This document shows, one piece after another, positions 48,477 to 56,888 of a stretch of DNA of 64,000 nt. Position numbers and translations under genes: made by a program. The notes beneath the pieces were generated by a model that had not been told where the DNA came from, searched no databases, and was given only the letters and a program-made list of their open reading frames with translations. Origin of the DNA: Sphingomonas sp. Leaf230 (GTDB taxonomy: Bacteria > Pseudomonadota > Alphaproteobacteria > Sphingomonadales > Sphingomonadaceae); assembly GCF_001421745.1 (NCBI RefSeq), contig NZ_LMKW01000008.1:373027-437026 (forward strand), in the 5' to 3' direction. The number at the start of each line of letters is the position of its first letter. The stretch's first letter is position 1.

Positions 48477-49594
48477 GCCACCTCCTGAATCTCGAGCAAC
48501 GCCCGCTTCTCCACATCACTGAGAAACGAAGCCGCAGAAACCATCCCCCAAAGCCGCTCGCGATCCTCCGCCAGCGCCGGCACCCGGTCGAGATCGACCG
48601 AGATCGCCGCCCCCTCGAACCACCCGGCCAGCCCCTGCGCGATCCCGCCCAACACCGCAGTCGCCAGCGGCAAGATCGCCAGCCGCCACAGCGCCCGGTT
48701 CGCCTCACGGTAGTTCGCATATGAATTATCCCCCGGCAGCCCGAGCAGCATCGGCGGCACCCCGAACGCCAGCGCGATCTCCCGCGCCGCCGCCGCCTTC
48801 GTGCCCACGAAATCCATATCCGCCGGCGACAAACTCAAGGCCTGCCACCTGAGCCCCCCCTCCAGAAGCATCGGCCGTCCCGCATTCCCCGCCCCCGAGA
48901 ACGACGCCTCCAATTCACCCCGCAACCGCTCGAACTGCTCGGTCGACAGCGTCGCGCCGTCCTTGGGATCGTACATCAGCGCCCCCGAAGGCCGCGCCGC
49001 ATTATCCAACAGCGCCTTGTTCCACCGCGCCGCCGCATTGTGGATCGCCACCGCCCCCGAAGCCGCCCCCAGGCACCCCAGCCCATAATGATCATCGACC
49101 GGATTGAAGCTCTTCAGGTGGATCACTTCGGGCCGCACCGGATCGGCATGCAGGCGAGCCACCCGCTCCCCAACCCGGTACCGGTAAGCCGCCGGCCACC
49201 CACTGGCATCCGGCTCGACCGTCACCCGCTCGGGCCGCAGCGCATAGAGTTCCGCCGCCCCGCCCTCGACATCGCGCAGCACCTGCACATACGCATTGCC
49301 GTGCAGCATCAGATGCGCCGCCACCGTCTCGATCAGCGTCTGCCCGCCCGACCGCACCGTCGCCAACGCGAGCAACGCCGGATCCGACGCGACGATCGGC
49401 GCGCTCCCCAGCCCCTCGACGACAAGCTTCACCGCCCGCTGCGCGATCGGATTATCGAGATACGCCTCGCGCACCTGCGCCTCGTAACTCCGCGGCCACT
49501 CGCCAAACGCCGATCCCCCGATCGCCCCCGCCGAAGACCGAGACAACACCGGCCGCGACTCATCGCGCCCGGATTTCCACCCGAACAATTTCAT
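48473..49594 (-). CDS. GTA portal protein (gp3-like, HK97 family)
   Basis: The 373-residue protein has the HK97 portal pattern: AYLDNPIAQRAVKLVVEGLG, LMLHGNAYVQVLRDVEGG, LRPERVTVEPDASGWPAAYR, VIHLKSFNPVDDHYGLGCL, MLLEGGLRWQALSLSPADMD, FGVPPMLLGLPGDNSYANYR and EANRALWRLAILPL. The dodecameric portal is the DNA entry pore. ATG 49594 has AGGAG upstream. Repeat copy 6 fills the gap to the terminase. The final part overlaps the small membrane-protein gene by 4 nt. Confidence 0.92.
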   Translation of the reverse strand: MKLFGWKSGRDESRPVLSRSSAGAIGGSAFGEWPRSYEAQVREAYLDNPIAQRAVKLVVEGLGSAPIVASDPALLALATVRSGGQTLIETVAAHLMLHGNAYVQVLRDVEGGAAELYALRPERVTVEPDASGWPAAYRYRVGERVARLHADPVRPEVIHLKSFNPVDDHYGLGCLGAASGAVAIHNAAARWNKALLDNAARPSGALMYDPKDGATLSTEQFERLRGELEASFSGAGNAGRPMLLEGGLRWQALSLSPADMDFVGTKAAAAREIALAFGVPPMLLGLPGDNSYANYREANRALWRLAILPLATAVLGGIAQGLAGWFEGAAISVDLDRVPALAEDRERLWGMVSAASFLSDVEKRALLEIQEVA

Positions 49595-49613
49595 GGATGA
49601 TCTCCTCTAAATT

Positions 49614-49758
49614 CCCTCGCCCCTCCGGGGAGAGGGAGGGGCCCGCGCGCCCTTGCGCGTGGGAGGGAGAGGGGAGTGAGGCTAGGAACACCCGCCCCAA
49701 AGCCCCTCACCCTCCCGTCGCAAGAGCTCCTCCTTCCCTCTCCCCGTCGGGGAGAGGG
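49614..49758. repeat. GTA-cluster hairpin repeat, copy 6
   Basis: CCCTCGCCCCTCCGGGGAGA ... CTCTCCCCGTCGGGGAGAGG, with the CCCGCGCGCCCTTGCGCGTG core. It separates the terminase (stop 49764) from the portal gene. Confidence 0.85.
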
Positions 49759-49763
49759 CCACC

Positions 49764-51140
49764 CTACAAAACCCGCACCGAAACCCGCGCCCGAGGCCCA
49801 AGCATCACCTCGGTCATAGCCCAAACCAGCGCATCAGCCCGATCAGGCGACCGCCCCGGCCCCTCATACCCCCCACCGGCAATCAGCCCGCAAAGCTCGT
49901 CCTCCAGCGCCGGAAACGCCCCCACATGCCAGGCCCGCCCACACTCATACAAAGCCGCCACCGGCTCCGCCCGCGCCACCTTCCCAAGCGAAGCATGCAC
50001 CAGCTTCACCGGCATCGCCCGGTCGGCGCCAGCGAGAACGCTCCCTACCATCTTCCCCCCCTGGTTAGCCTCGGCGATCACCCGATCCGCGCCATGCCGC
50101 TCGGCACATTCGGCCACGGCCCGAGCCCACCCCTCGGGAGAAGCACCCGAAACACTGGCGTCCTCCAAAACATACCCAAACCCATCGACTCCCAGCGCCA
50201 CCACCACGATCCCGCAAGCATCCCCCGGCCCCCCGGACACACTCCCCGCCGGAGGATCCACGCCCACCACGACGCGCGTCAGCTCCGGCGCAAAAGCCAC
50301 CCGCCGGGACTCCACCAGCGCCCGCGTCCACAAGGCGCCGGCAATATCCTCAATCAGCTCACCATCCAGCTCCTGCCGCCCCAACCGAGTCCCCGCATAC
50401 GTGGCGGTAACCGCCTCCACGAAACTCACCGGCAGATGCGGATTGTCGCGCGTCCGCCCGCGCGTTTCGACCAGTCCCGGCAACGCCATCACCCGCCGCA
50501 TCAGCGCAACCGGCCGGGGCGTCGTCGTCACCAGCACGCGCGGCACCGTACCCAACCGCAAGCCCATCATCAGATTGTCCCAGGTCGCATCGCCGTAACG
50601 CCACTTCGCCAGTTCGTCGCACCACGCCCAGCCATGCTCCGGCCCACGCAACGCTTCCGGCGCCTCCGCCGAATACGCATAGGCCTTCGCGCCATTGCCG
50701 AAATGCACTTCGCCGACCGCGCTGCGCCACGTCAGCGCCTCGTTGTCGTGCGCCACCGCGATCAGGCCGCTCTCGCCCTGCACCATCACGCGCCGCACAT
50801 CGTCGATCGTCGCGCCGACCAGCGCGATCCGCGCGGTCGGATCGTCGCGCGCGATCTGGCTCACCCACTCCGCGCCCGCCCGCGTCTTGCCAAATCCGCG
50901 CCCCGCCCGGATCAGCCAGATCCGCCAGTCACCCTCGGGTGGATATTGCCCGTCATGCGCCCAGTGCCGCCACCGATCGCGCAGCTCGTTGCGTTGACCT
51001 ACCGACAGCTTCCGCATGATCCCGGCACGGTGCACCACCGGCAGGTCGGCCAGCTCCGCCACCAGGTCGCGTTCGACCGTGGCCACCGGCGCCGGGTCGA
51101 CCGCCCCCGGATCGCCTTCGCCGCTTCCCGAGCGCGTCAA
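49764..51140 (-). CDS. GTA large terminase (gp2-like)
   Basis: The 458-residue DNA-packaging motor has an ATPase domain with a Walker A-type IRAGRGFGKTRAGAEWVSQI, DDVRRVMVQGESGL, and Walker B near the WAWCDELAKW segment (Asp-Glu); LVTTTPRP is the coupling motif. The RNase H-like nuclease follows, with VVVGVDPPAGS, DACGIVVVAL, ADRVIAEANQGGKM and DRADALVWAM. It starts at TTG 51140, which overlaps the small-terminase stop (TTGA). GTAs package random host DNA by headful; no cos or pac site is needed. Confidence 0.93.
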   Translation of the reverse strand: MTRSGSGEGDPGAVDPAPVATVERDLVAELADLPVVHRAGIMRKLSVGQRNELRDRWRHWAHDGQYPPEGDWRIWLIRAGRGFGKTRAGAEWVSQIARDDPTARIALVGATIDDVRRVMVQGESGLIAVAHDNEALTWRSAVGEVHFGNGAKAYAYSAEAPEALRGPEHGWAWCDELAKWRYGDATWDNLMMGLRLGTVPRVLVTTTPRPVALMRRVMALPGLVETRGRTRDNPHLPVSFVEAVTATYAGTRLGRQELDGELIEDIAGALWTRALVESRRVAFAPELTRVVVGVDPPAGSVSGGPGDACGIVVVALGVDGFGYVLEDASVSGASPEGWARAVAECAERHGADRVIAEANQGGKMVGSVLAGADRAMPVKLVHASLGKVARAEPVAALYECGRAWHVGAFPALEDELCGLIAGGGYEGPGRSPDRADALVWAMTEVMLGPRARVSVRVL

Positions 51141-51814
51141 GAGACAAGCGCCTGGCGCCGCGCCAGCGAATCCAGCAGCTTCAGCAATGCGGCATCGGTC
51201 TCCACCGACGTGGCCCGGCAGGTCTGGCTGGACTGGCGGCCCCGCGCCTCTCGCGCGCGATGCTGGTTCAGCATAGCCAGCGCGAACTGGATCGCCGTCA
51301 CGCTCGACAGCTTGATCAGCCCCGCACCGGGCACCGCAGCCCCGCCCCAGATCTTTTCGCCGCCCCCTTCTTCGACGGCACCCACGTCTTCGACGGCACC
51401 AGCGTCGCCGACCGCCGCCGTCTCGTTGCGGGGCGCCTCCACACCCCCATCGCGAGGGTCGTCGTCGCCCTGCCCGCCAAGACGCCCATCATCGCGATCC
51501 AGAGAGGCGAGCGACGTCGCCAACAGCAGTTCCTCCAACCGGTCATACCCGCGCGACAACGCCGCCTGCCATGCTGCGGCAAACGCAGGATCGTGCGAGC
51601 GGCGGTGATAGGCTCCACCGAGCGACATCCCTACCACGACGACAGACGTGGTCACGTTGCCGGTCATCGCCAATTCCTCGAGAAACGTGGCTTGCCGCTC
51701 GAGTGTCCATTCCTTCGCCCGGGGTTTCCGGGCCACAAGAACCCGGTTCTTCCCACCCGTGACGACTAACCCGCCGACCTTCGCGTTCCCGGCCGCCTTG
51801 CTCTTGATCCCCAT
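51137..51814 (-). CDS. GTA small-terminase-like protein (gp1 position)
   Basis: About 225 residues from ATG 51814 (MGIKSKAAGNAKVGGLVVTG). An HTH-like region (WTLERQATFLEELAMTGNVT, then VVGMSLGGAYHRRSHDPAFA, AAWQAALSRGYDRLEELLL) is followed by a poorly conserved acidic part and a helical C-terminus (LLKLLDSLARRQ). The ERQATFLEELA..GNVT...SLGGAYHRR..DPAFAAAW pattern matches the GTA/phage protein next to the large terminase. The start is not marked by a strong ribosome site. It is the first gene of the cluster on its strand. Confidence 0.78.
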   Translation of the reverse strand: MGIKSKAAGNAKVGGLVVTGGKNRVLVARKPRAKEWTLERQATFLEELAMTGNVTTSVVVVGMSLGGAYHRRSHDPAFAAAWQAALSRGYDRLEELLLATSLASLDRDDGRLGGQGDDDPRDGGVEAPRNETAAVGDAGAVEDVGAVEEGGGEKIWGGAAVPGAGLIKLSSVTAIQFALAMLNQHRAREARGRQSSQTCRATSVETDAALLKLLDSLARRQALVS

Positions 51815-51948
51815 GCCGCGCCCCCGCTTGCCTGCACCGCACCGCCAAACGCAGAAAGCCGGCGACGACAAAGGCTCCCGCCCCGATCGTCCCGGCTTCC
51901 CGAAAGCCAGACCGCCCGGCCCGACTCGCTAGTTTTCGATGTTCCCGT

Positions 51949-51977
51949 TATGTGCCAGATGAGCGTGACGATGTCAA
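51949..51977 (-). promoter_or_regulatory. Possible promoter of the GTA cluster
   Basis: On the minus strand, TTGACA (51977-51972) is 17 nt from CACATA (51954-51949), about 130 bp upstream of the first GTA gene and after the stop of queG. The -35 is perfect but the -10 is a poor match, so the call is weak. A TTAA lies just upstream of the -35, but not as a full CtrA box. Confidence 0.25.
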
Positions 51978-51995
51978 GGTAATTAACCCGTTTGG

Positions 51996-53174
51996 TTACT
52001 CGCTCACGGGTAGATCGACCAGAGGCACGACACGATCCACCGCAGCCGCCCCCCACTCACCAAGCACGCCCTGATCGCCCTCGTCCGCCAGCCGACGTCC
52101 GCGCTCGCTGCCCCAGCGCGCGCTATCCAGTCGCCGCAATGCCCATATCGCCGCGCCCCGGACGACCGGCGAGTAGTCGCCCAACAGTCCGACGACGGCC
52201 TCGACGAGGCCAGGATCGCCACTGTTCCCCGCTGCAATCAAGGCATTGCGGATCATCTTGGCGCGACCGACGCGCTTGATCGGCGAGCCCGCGAACACCG
52301 TGCGGAAGCTCGCATCGTCCAGCGCCAGGATGTCGGCGAGTTCGGGCGCGACCAACTCCGCGCGAGGATGAAATGCCAGGTTCGCGTTGGCGGCGGCGGC
52401 GAACTTGTTCCAGGGGCACACCGCCAAGCAATCGTCGCAGCCATAGATGCGGTTGCCGATCGCGGCGCGGAACTCGTGCGGGATCGGGCCGGCATGCTCG
52501 ATCGTCAGGTACGAGATGCAGCGGCGGGCATCGAGCTGGTACGGCCGTGGAAACGCCGCGGTCGGGCATGCGGTCTGGCACGCGTCGCAACTGCCGCAAG
52601 TGTCGACGCCGCCGCGGTCCGGCTCCAAATCGAGCGTGGTGTAGATCGCGCCCAGGAATAGCCAGCTGCCATGATCGCGGCTGACGAGATTGGTGTGCTT
52701 GCCCTGCCAGCCCAGCCCGGCGGCTTCGGCAAGCGGCTTCTCCATCACCGGCGCGGTGTCGACGAACACCTTCAGGTCGAACGGCGGCAGGTCGCGCCCC
52801 GCCTCCGCCGCCAGCCACCGTCCGAGCGCCTTCAACTGCCGCTTCACGACATCGTGATAATCCGGACCCTGCGCATAGACCGAGATCCGCCCTACCCCGC
52901 CCTCGTCCGCCAGGCGCAACGGGTCGTCCTTCGGCGCATAGCTCATGCCGAGCGCGATCACGCTGCGAACCTCCGGCCACAAACCCGCGGGACTCTCGCG
53001 GTGGTGCTTGCGCTCCTCCATCCAGATCATGTCGCCGTGGCGCCCGTCCGCCAGCCATTGGTGGAGCCGTTCGCCCGCGCGCGGCGCCGCCCCCGCATGC
53101 GCGATCCCGCACGCGACGAAGCCGAGTTCCGCCGCTTTGGCCTTCAGCCTGTGTTCCAGCTTGTCTTGCGCCAC
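51996..53174 (-). CDS. queG: Epoxyqueuosine reductase
   Basis: The 392-residue cobalamin-dependent enzyme performs the last step of queuosine synthesis on tRNA. The N-terminal domain shows ALGMSYAPKDD, ISVYAQGPDYHDVVKRQLKA, FVDTAPVMEKPLAEAAGLGW and GKHTNLVSRDHGSWLFLGAI. Two 4Fe-4S motifs follow: CGSCDACQTACPTAAF and CDDCLAVCPWNKF. A C-terminal HEAT-type region has YSPVVRGAAIWALRRL. GTG 53174 is the likely start. It is a single gene next to the GTA cluster; its minus-strand direction means GTA transcription could be continuous with it. A divergent ABC transporter gene starts 45 bp away. Confidence 0.95.
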   Translation of the reverse strand: MAQDKLEHRLKAKAAELGFVACGIAHAGAAPRAGERLHQWLADGRHGDMIWMEERKHHRESPAGLWPEVRSVIALGMSYAPKDDPLRLADEGGVGRISVYAQGPDYHDVVKRQLKALGRWLAAEAGRDLPPFDLKVFVDTAPVMEKPLAEAAGLGWQGKHTNLVSRDHGSWLFLGAIYTTLDLEPDRGGVDTCGSCDACQTACPTAAFPRPYQLDARRCISYLTIEHAGPIPHEFRAAIGNRIYGCDDCLAVCPWNKFAAAANANLAFHPRAELVAPELADILALDDASFRTVFAGSPIKRVGRAKMIRNALIAAGNSGDPGLVEAVVGLLGDYSPVVRGAAIWALRRLDSARWGSERGRRLADEGDQGVLGEWGAAAVDRVVPLVDLPVSE

Positions 53175-53218
53175 GTCCGCCCGCTACCACGACGCCACCC
53201 TCGGGAGGAAGATTGCGC

Positions 53219-54145
53219 GTGAACGATGAATGGGCGGTCACCGCGAGCGGGATCGTAAAGCGGTTCGGCGATCGGCGCGTGGTCGACGGGGTGGACATGA
53301 TGGTGCCACGCGGCTCGGTGTACGGCGTACTCGGGCCCAACGGCGCGGGCAAGACGACGACGCTGCGCATGCTGCTCGGGATCATCGAGCCCGACGAGGG
53401 CTCGCGCACGCTGCTCGGCTACGACAATCCGCGCGATGCAAGCGACCGGGTCGGGTATCTTCCGGAGGAGCGCGGGCTGTATCCGGCGATGAAGGCGCGC
53501 GAGGCGATCGCGTTCCTGGGGGCTCTGCGCGGGCTCGACTGGAAGACCGGGCGCGAGCGTGCGGTGGTCCTGATGGAAGCCGCCGGCCTTGGCCATGCGG
53601 TCGACGAGAAGATCCGCAAACTGTCGAAGGGCATGGCACAGCTGGTGCAGTTGCTCGGCTCGGTAGTGCACCAGCCCGACCTGCTGGTGCTCGACGAGCC
53701 GTTTTCGGGGCTCGACCCGGTCAACCAGGAGCGGCTCGAGAAGCTGATCCTCAACGAGCGCGATCGCGGCGCGACGATCCTGTTCTCGACACATATCATG
53801 AGCCACGCCGAACGGCTGTGCGACCGCCTCGCGATCATCGCCGGCGGGAAGCGGCGGTTCGAGGGCACGGTGGCGGACGCGCGGGGAATTTTACCGCAAC
53901 GCGTCCACTATACGCCGCACCGCCCCGATCCGGCGATCCGCGGCGTGCTCCCGTCGGATGCGGTAGCGGACGGGGATAGCTGGCGGTTCGAGCTGCCGAA
54001 CGAAGGAATCGAGAGCTTGCTCGTGAGACTGATCGACGCGGGATACGGGATTTCGGGGCTGTCGATCGAGCGGCCCGGCTTGCACGAGGCGTTCGTAAAG
54101 ATCGTTGGGCAGCATGCCGACGTCGCGAAGGAGGACGCGGCATGA
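53219..54145 (+). CDS. ABC transporter ATP-binding protein (NatA-type)
   Basis: The 308-residue protein shows Walker A GPNGAGKTTT, Q-loop region YLPEERGLYPAMKAREAIAF, signature LSKGMAQLVQL, Walker B LLVLDEPFSGLDPVN and switch His in STHIMSHAE. The C-terminal part (about 220-308) is the DUF4162-like extension of this group. GTG 53219 is preferred over TTG 53213 because GGGAGGAA ends 8 nt before it. It is coupled with the permease by a 4-nt overlap. The substrate (Na+ for NatAB, or a small molecule) is unknown. Confidence 0.9.
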   Translation: MNDEWAVTASGIVKRFGDRRVVDGVDMMVPRGSVYGVLGPNGAGKTTTLRMLLGIIEPDEGSRTLLGYDNPRDASDRVGYLPEERGLYPAMKAREAIAFLGALRGLDWKTGRERAVVLMEAAGLGHAVDEKIRKLSKGMAQLVQLLGSVVHQPDLLVLDEPFSGLDPVNQERLEKLILNERDRGATILFSTHIMSHAERLCDRLAIIAGGKRRFEGTVADARGILPQRVHYTPHRPDPAIRGVLPSDAVADGDSWRFELPNEGIESLLVRLIDAGYGISGLSIERPGLHEAFVKIVGQHADVAKEDAA

Positions 54146-55377
54146 GCCGGTTCCGTCGTACCCTCCGCCAGACGTTCACGATCGCGCGCCGCGACTTCAT
54201 CGCCACGGTGTTCACGCCGATCTTCCTGCTGTTCCTGTTCGCGCCCCTGATCATGGGATCGTTCGGCGCGATCGGTGGGTTGGGCGCGGCGAGCGTCACT
54301 GATGGTGCCCAGGACAAGACGCGGATCATCGCGATCGTCCCCGCCACCACCACGCGGCCGATCGACGAGGCCGACTCCCGGCTGCGCGGCATGTTCCGCA
54401 GCGACGAAGCGCCCCCCGAACTGTCGATCGTCGCGCCGGCCACGGATCCCGCGGCGCAGGCACGCGCGGCGTTCGAGACCAAGGACGTCGACGCTTCCGC
54501 AGTGCTGTACGGCCCGCTCGACGCGCCGCAGATCCTGTACGGACCGCGCGGCAAACGCTCGGCCGATTACCTCGGGCTGCTCGCGCAGACGACGCTGGCG
54601 GCGGAGAAGCTCGGCGGAACGCTGCCGACGATCGCCGCGACCAAGACGCAGGTGACGCGTTCGACCACCTCGGTCGGCGGCCAGCACCAATCCGCCTTCT
54701 TCGCGGTGTTCGGGATCTTCTTCCTGACGCTGTTCCTCTCCGGCCAGGTCGTCGGCACGATGGCCGAGGAGCGCAACAACAAGGTGATCGAGGTGCTCGC
54801 CGCCGCGGTGCCCTTGGAGTCCGTGTTCTTCGGCAAGCTGATCGGGATGTTCGGAGTCGCGGTACTCTTCGTCGCGTTCTGGGGCACCGTCGTCACGCAG
54901 ATCACGTCGCTGATGCCCGCCGCCGCGGCAGTCGCGCTGGGCGACCTGACGCCCGCGGTCGGCGCGCCGATGTTCGCGGTCTTGTTCGCGGCCTATTTTA
55001 GCATGGCGTATCTGCTGCTCGGGTCGGTGTTCCTCGGGGTCGGGGCGCAGGCGACGACGATGCGCGAGATCCAGATGCTGTCGCTGCCGATCACGATCCT
55101 GCAAGTCGCGATGTTCGGACTGTCCTCCGCCGCGGTCTCCCACCCCGGCAGCTGGCTCGCCACCGCCGCCGAACTCTTCCCCCTCTCCTCGCCATTCGCA
55201 ATGGCCGGCCGCGCGGCAAACTCGCCCGAACTCTGGCCACACGTCGCCGCACTCGCGTGGCAGGCCCTGTGGGTGACGATCTTCATAACGGTGGGGGCGC
55301 GTCTGTTCCGCCGCGGCGTGCTGCAATCGGGCAGCGCCCGGCCGTTCTGGCGGCGCAAGGTTAAGGCGGCAGCGTAG
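54142..55377 (+). CDS. ABC transporter permease (NatB-like)
   Basis: The 411-residue inner-membrane protein has TM1 at about 22-45 (FIATVFTPIFLLFLFAPLIM) and a large extracytoplasmic domain (about 50-185). Five to six C-terminal membrane segments follow, starting with FFAVFGIFFLTLFLSGQVVG, then MAEERNNKVIEVLAAAVPLE (the ABC2-membrane signature). This is the ABC-2/NatB layout and the partner of the preceding ATPase. It ends 3 nt into the gap before the P450 gene's repeat. The exported substrate is unknown. Confidence 0.88.
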   Translation: MSRFRRTLRQTFTIARRDFIATVFTPIFLLFLFAPLIMGSFGAIGGLGAASVTDGAQDKTRIIAIVPATTTRPIDEADSRLRGMFRSDEAPPELSIVAPATDPAAQARAAFETKDVDASAVLYGPLDAPQILYGPRGKRSADYLGLLAQTTLAAEKLGGTLPTIAATKTQVTRSTTSVGGQHQSAFFAVFGIFFLTLFLSGQVVGTMAEERNNKVIEVLAAAVPLESVFFGKLIGMFGVAVLFVAFWGTVVTQITSLMPAAAAVALGDLTPAVGAPMFAVLFAAYFSMAYLLLGSVFLGVGAQATTMREIQMLSLPITILQVAMFGLSSAAVSHPGSWLATAAELFPLSSPFAMAGRAANSPELWPHVAALAWQALWVTIFITVGARLFRRGVLQSGSARPFWRRKVKAAA

Positions 55378-55385
55378 GTGTTTAC

Positions 55386-55512
55386 GATCCTCCCCCGCCA
55401 GGGGGAGGTGGCTGGCTCTTGCCAGACGGAGGGGGAGGAAAGGGATAACCTCTGCTTCGTGTCCTCCCCCTCCGTCGCCTTCGGCACCACCTCCCCTTGG
55501 CGGAGGAGGATC
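55386..55512. repeat. 'cctccccc' hairpin repeat, copy A
   Basis: GATCCTCCCCCGCCAGGGGG ... GGCTGGCTCTTGCCAGACGG ... CCACCTCCCCTTGGCGGAGG, ending AGGATC. Ends are mirrored (GATCCTCC/GGAGGATC). It lies between the ABC permease and the P450 gene. A reverse-oriented copy occurs at 60482. Confidence 0.8.
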
Positions 55513-55588
55513 ATTCGGTTACGATCCCTACTCTATTGACATAAGTGTCAGCAAAGCCTCTCCTGCGGCAAAACAAGGGAGAGAAACG

Positions 55589-56827
55589 ATGGCGACTCTG
55601 GTAAGAGACGTGGCGCAACACACAGTCGATCCGCTCGACGTGAGCCGCGCCGAACTCTACCGCGACGACCTCTGGCAGGCGCCGTTCGCACAACTCCGTG
55701 CCGAGTCCCCCGTCCATTACGTCGAGCATTCCGACTACGGCCCCTATTGGTCGGTCTCCAGCTACAAGGGCATCGTCGAGGTCGAGTCTCTCCCCGACCT
55801 CTATTCCTCCGAGGCCGGCGGCATCACGATCGCCGATTTCGTCGCCGAGCGCGACGTCCGCATGCCGATGTTCATCGCACGTGACCGCCCCGTGCATACC
55901 GGGCAACGCCGCACCGTCGCGCCCGCCTTCACGCCAAGCGAGATGACCCGGATGTCGGGCGATATCCGCAGGCGGACCGCCGACATGCTCGACAGCCTGC
56001 CGTGGAACACGCCGTTCGACTGGGTCGATACGGTCGCGATCGAACTCACCACGCAGATGCTCGCGATCCTGTTCGACTTCCCCTGGGCGGACCGGCGGAA
56101 ACTGACCCTGTGGTCGGACTGGGCGGGCGATATCGAGATCGTCAAGAACGAGGATCTGCGCGGTCAGCGGCTCGCGCATATGTTCGAATGCGGCTCGTAT
56201 TTTAAAAACCTCTGGGATGCGAAGATCGACAAGGCGCCGACGCCCGACCTGATCTCGATGATGATCCATTCGGACGCGATGAGCCACATGGATCACAACG
56301 AGTTCATCGGGAACCTCATCCTGCTGATCGTCGGCGGCAACGACACGACGCGCAATTCGATGTCGGCGCTTGCCTATGGCCTCGACAAATTCTCGGAGTC
56401 GCGCGCGAAGCTGGAGGCGGACCCGACGCTGATCCCCAACGCGGTGAGCGAGATCCTGCGCTGGCAGACGCCGCTCGCGCACATGCGCCGCACCGCGACG
56501 GCGGACGCGGAATTGATGGGCCAGCAGATCAAGGCCGGCGACAAGCTCGCGCTCTGGTACATCTCGGCGAACCGCGACGAGAGCGTGTTCGGCGACGATG
56601 CGGATGCGATCGTAGTCGACCGCTCGAACGCGCGGCGGCACCTGGCGTTCGGCCACGGCATCCATCGTTGCGTCGGCGCACGGCTAGCCGAAATGCAGAT
56701 CGCGATCCTGCTGGAGGAAATGGCGACGCGGCGCATGCGGATCAACGTGCTCGCCGAACCGACGCGGGTCGCGGCGTGCTTCGTCCACGGCTATCGCACG
56801 CTGCCGGTGGAAATCAGCAAATACTGA
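55589..56827 (+). CDS. Cytochrome P450 (CYP153-like)
   Basis: The 412-residue soluble P450 has the I-helix LILLIVGGNDTTRNSMSALA (threonine pair), the ExxR in NAVSEILRWQTP and the heme-binding LAFGHGIHRCVGARLAEMQI with Cys361. The motif 'GGNDTTRNS' and 'FGHGIHRCVG' are close to the CYP153 group of alkane hydroxylases and related bacterial P450s. Its redox partners (ferredoxin and reductase) are not in the window. The preceding gap includes the P450's own promoter region. Substrate is unknown; alkane or terpenoid oxidation is inference. Confidence 0.85.
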   Translation: MATLVRDVAQHTVDPLDVSRAELYRDDLWQAPFAQLRAESPVHYVEHSDYGPYWSVSSYKGIVEVESLPDLYSSEAGGITIADFVAERDVRMPMFIARDRPVHTGQRRTVAPAFTPSEMTRMSGDIRRRTADMLDSLPWNTPFDWVDTVAIELTTQMLAILFDFPWADRRKLTLWSDWAGDIEIVKNEDLRGQRLAHMFECGSYFKNLWDAKIDKAPTPDLISMMIHSDAMSHMDHNEFIGNLILLIVGGNDTTRNSMSALAYGLDKFSESRAKLEADPTLIPNAVSEILRWQTPLAHMRRTATADAELMGQQIKAGDKLALWYISANRDESVFGDDADAIVVDRSNARRHLAFGHGIHRCVGARLAEMQIAILLEEMATRRMRINVLAEPTRVAACFVHGYRTLPVEISKY

Positions 56828-56888
56828 GGCTCGGCGTAACCTTATCGGGTGGTTCGACCGTACCTATATCCGAACCATGGAGACGAAC

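Noticed and set aside
41227..49758. The repeats as a CRISPR array
   Set aside because: Units are about 150 bp, palindromic, separated by kilobase genes, with no short spacers and no cas genes.
37351..51814. The cluster as an active prophage
   Set aside because: No integrase, repressor, replication, lysis or attachment sites, and genes follow the GTA order instead.
51815..51995. CtrA site at the GTA promoter
   Set aside because: Only one TTAA half is good; the second half at N7 is GACA, so the evidence is too weak.
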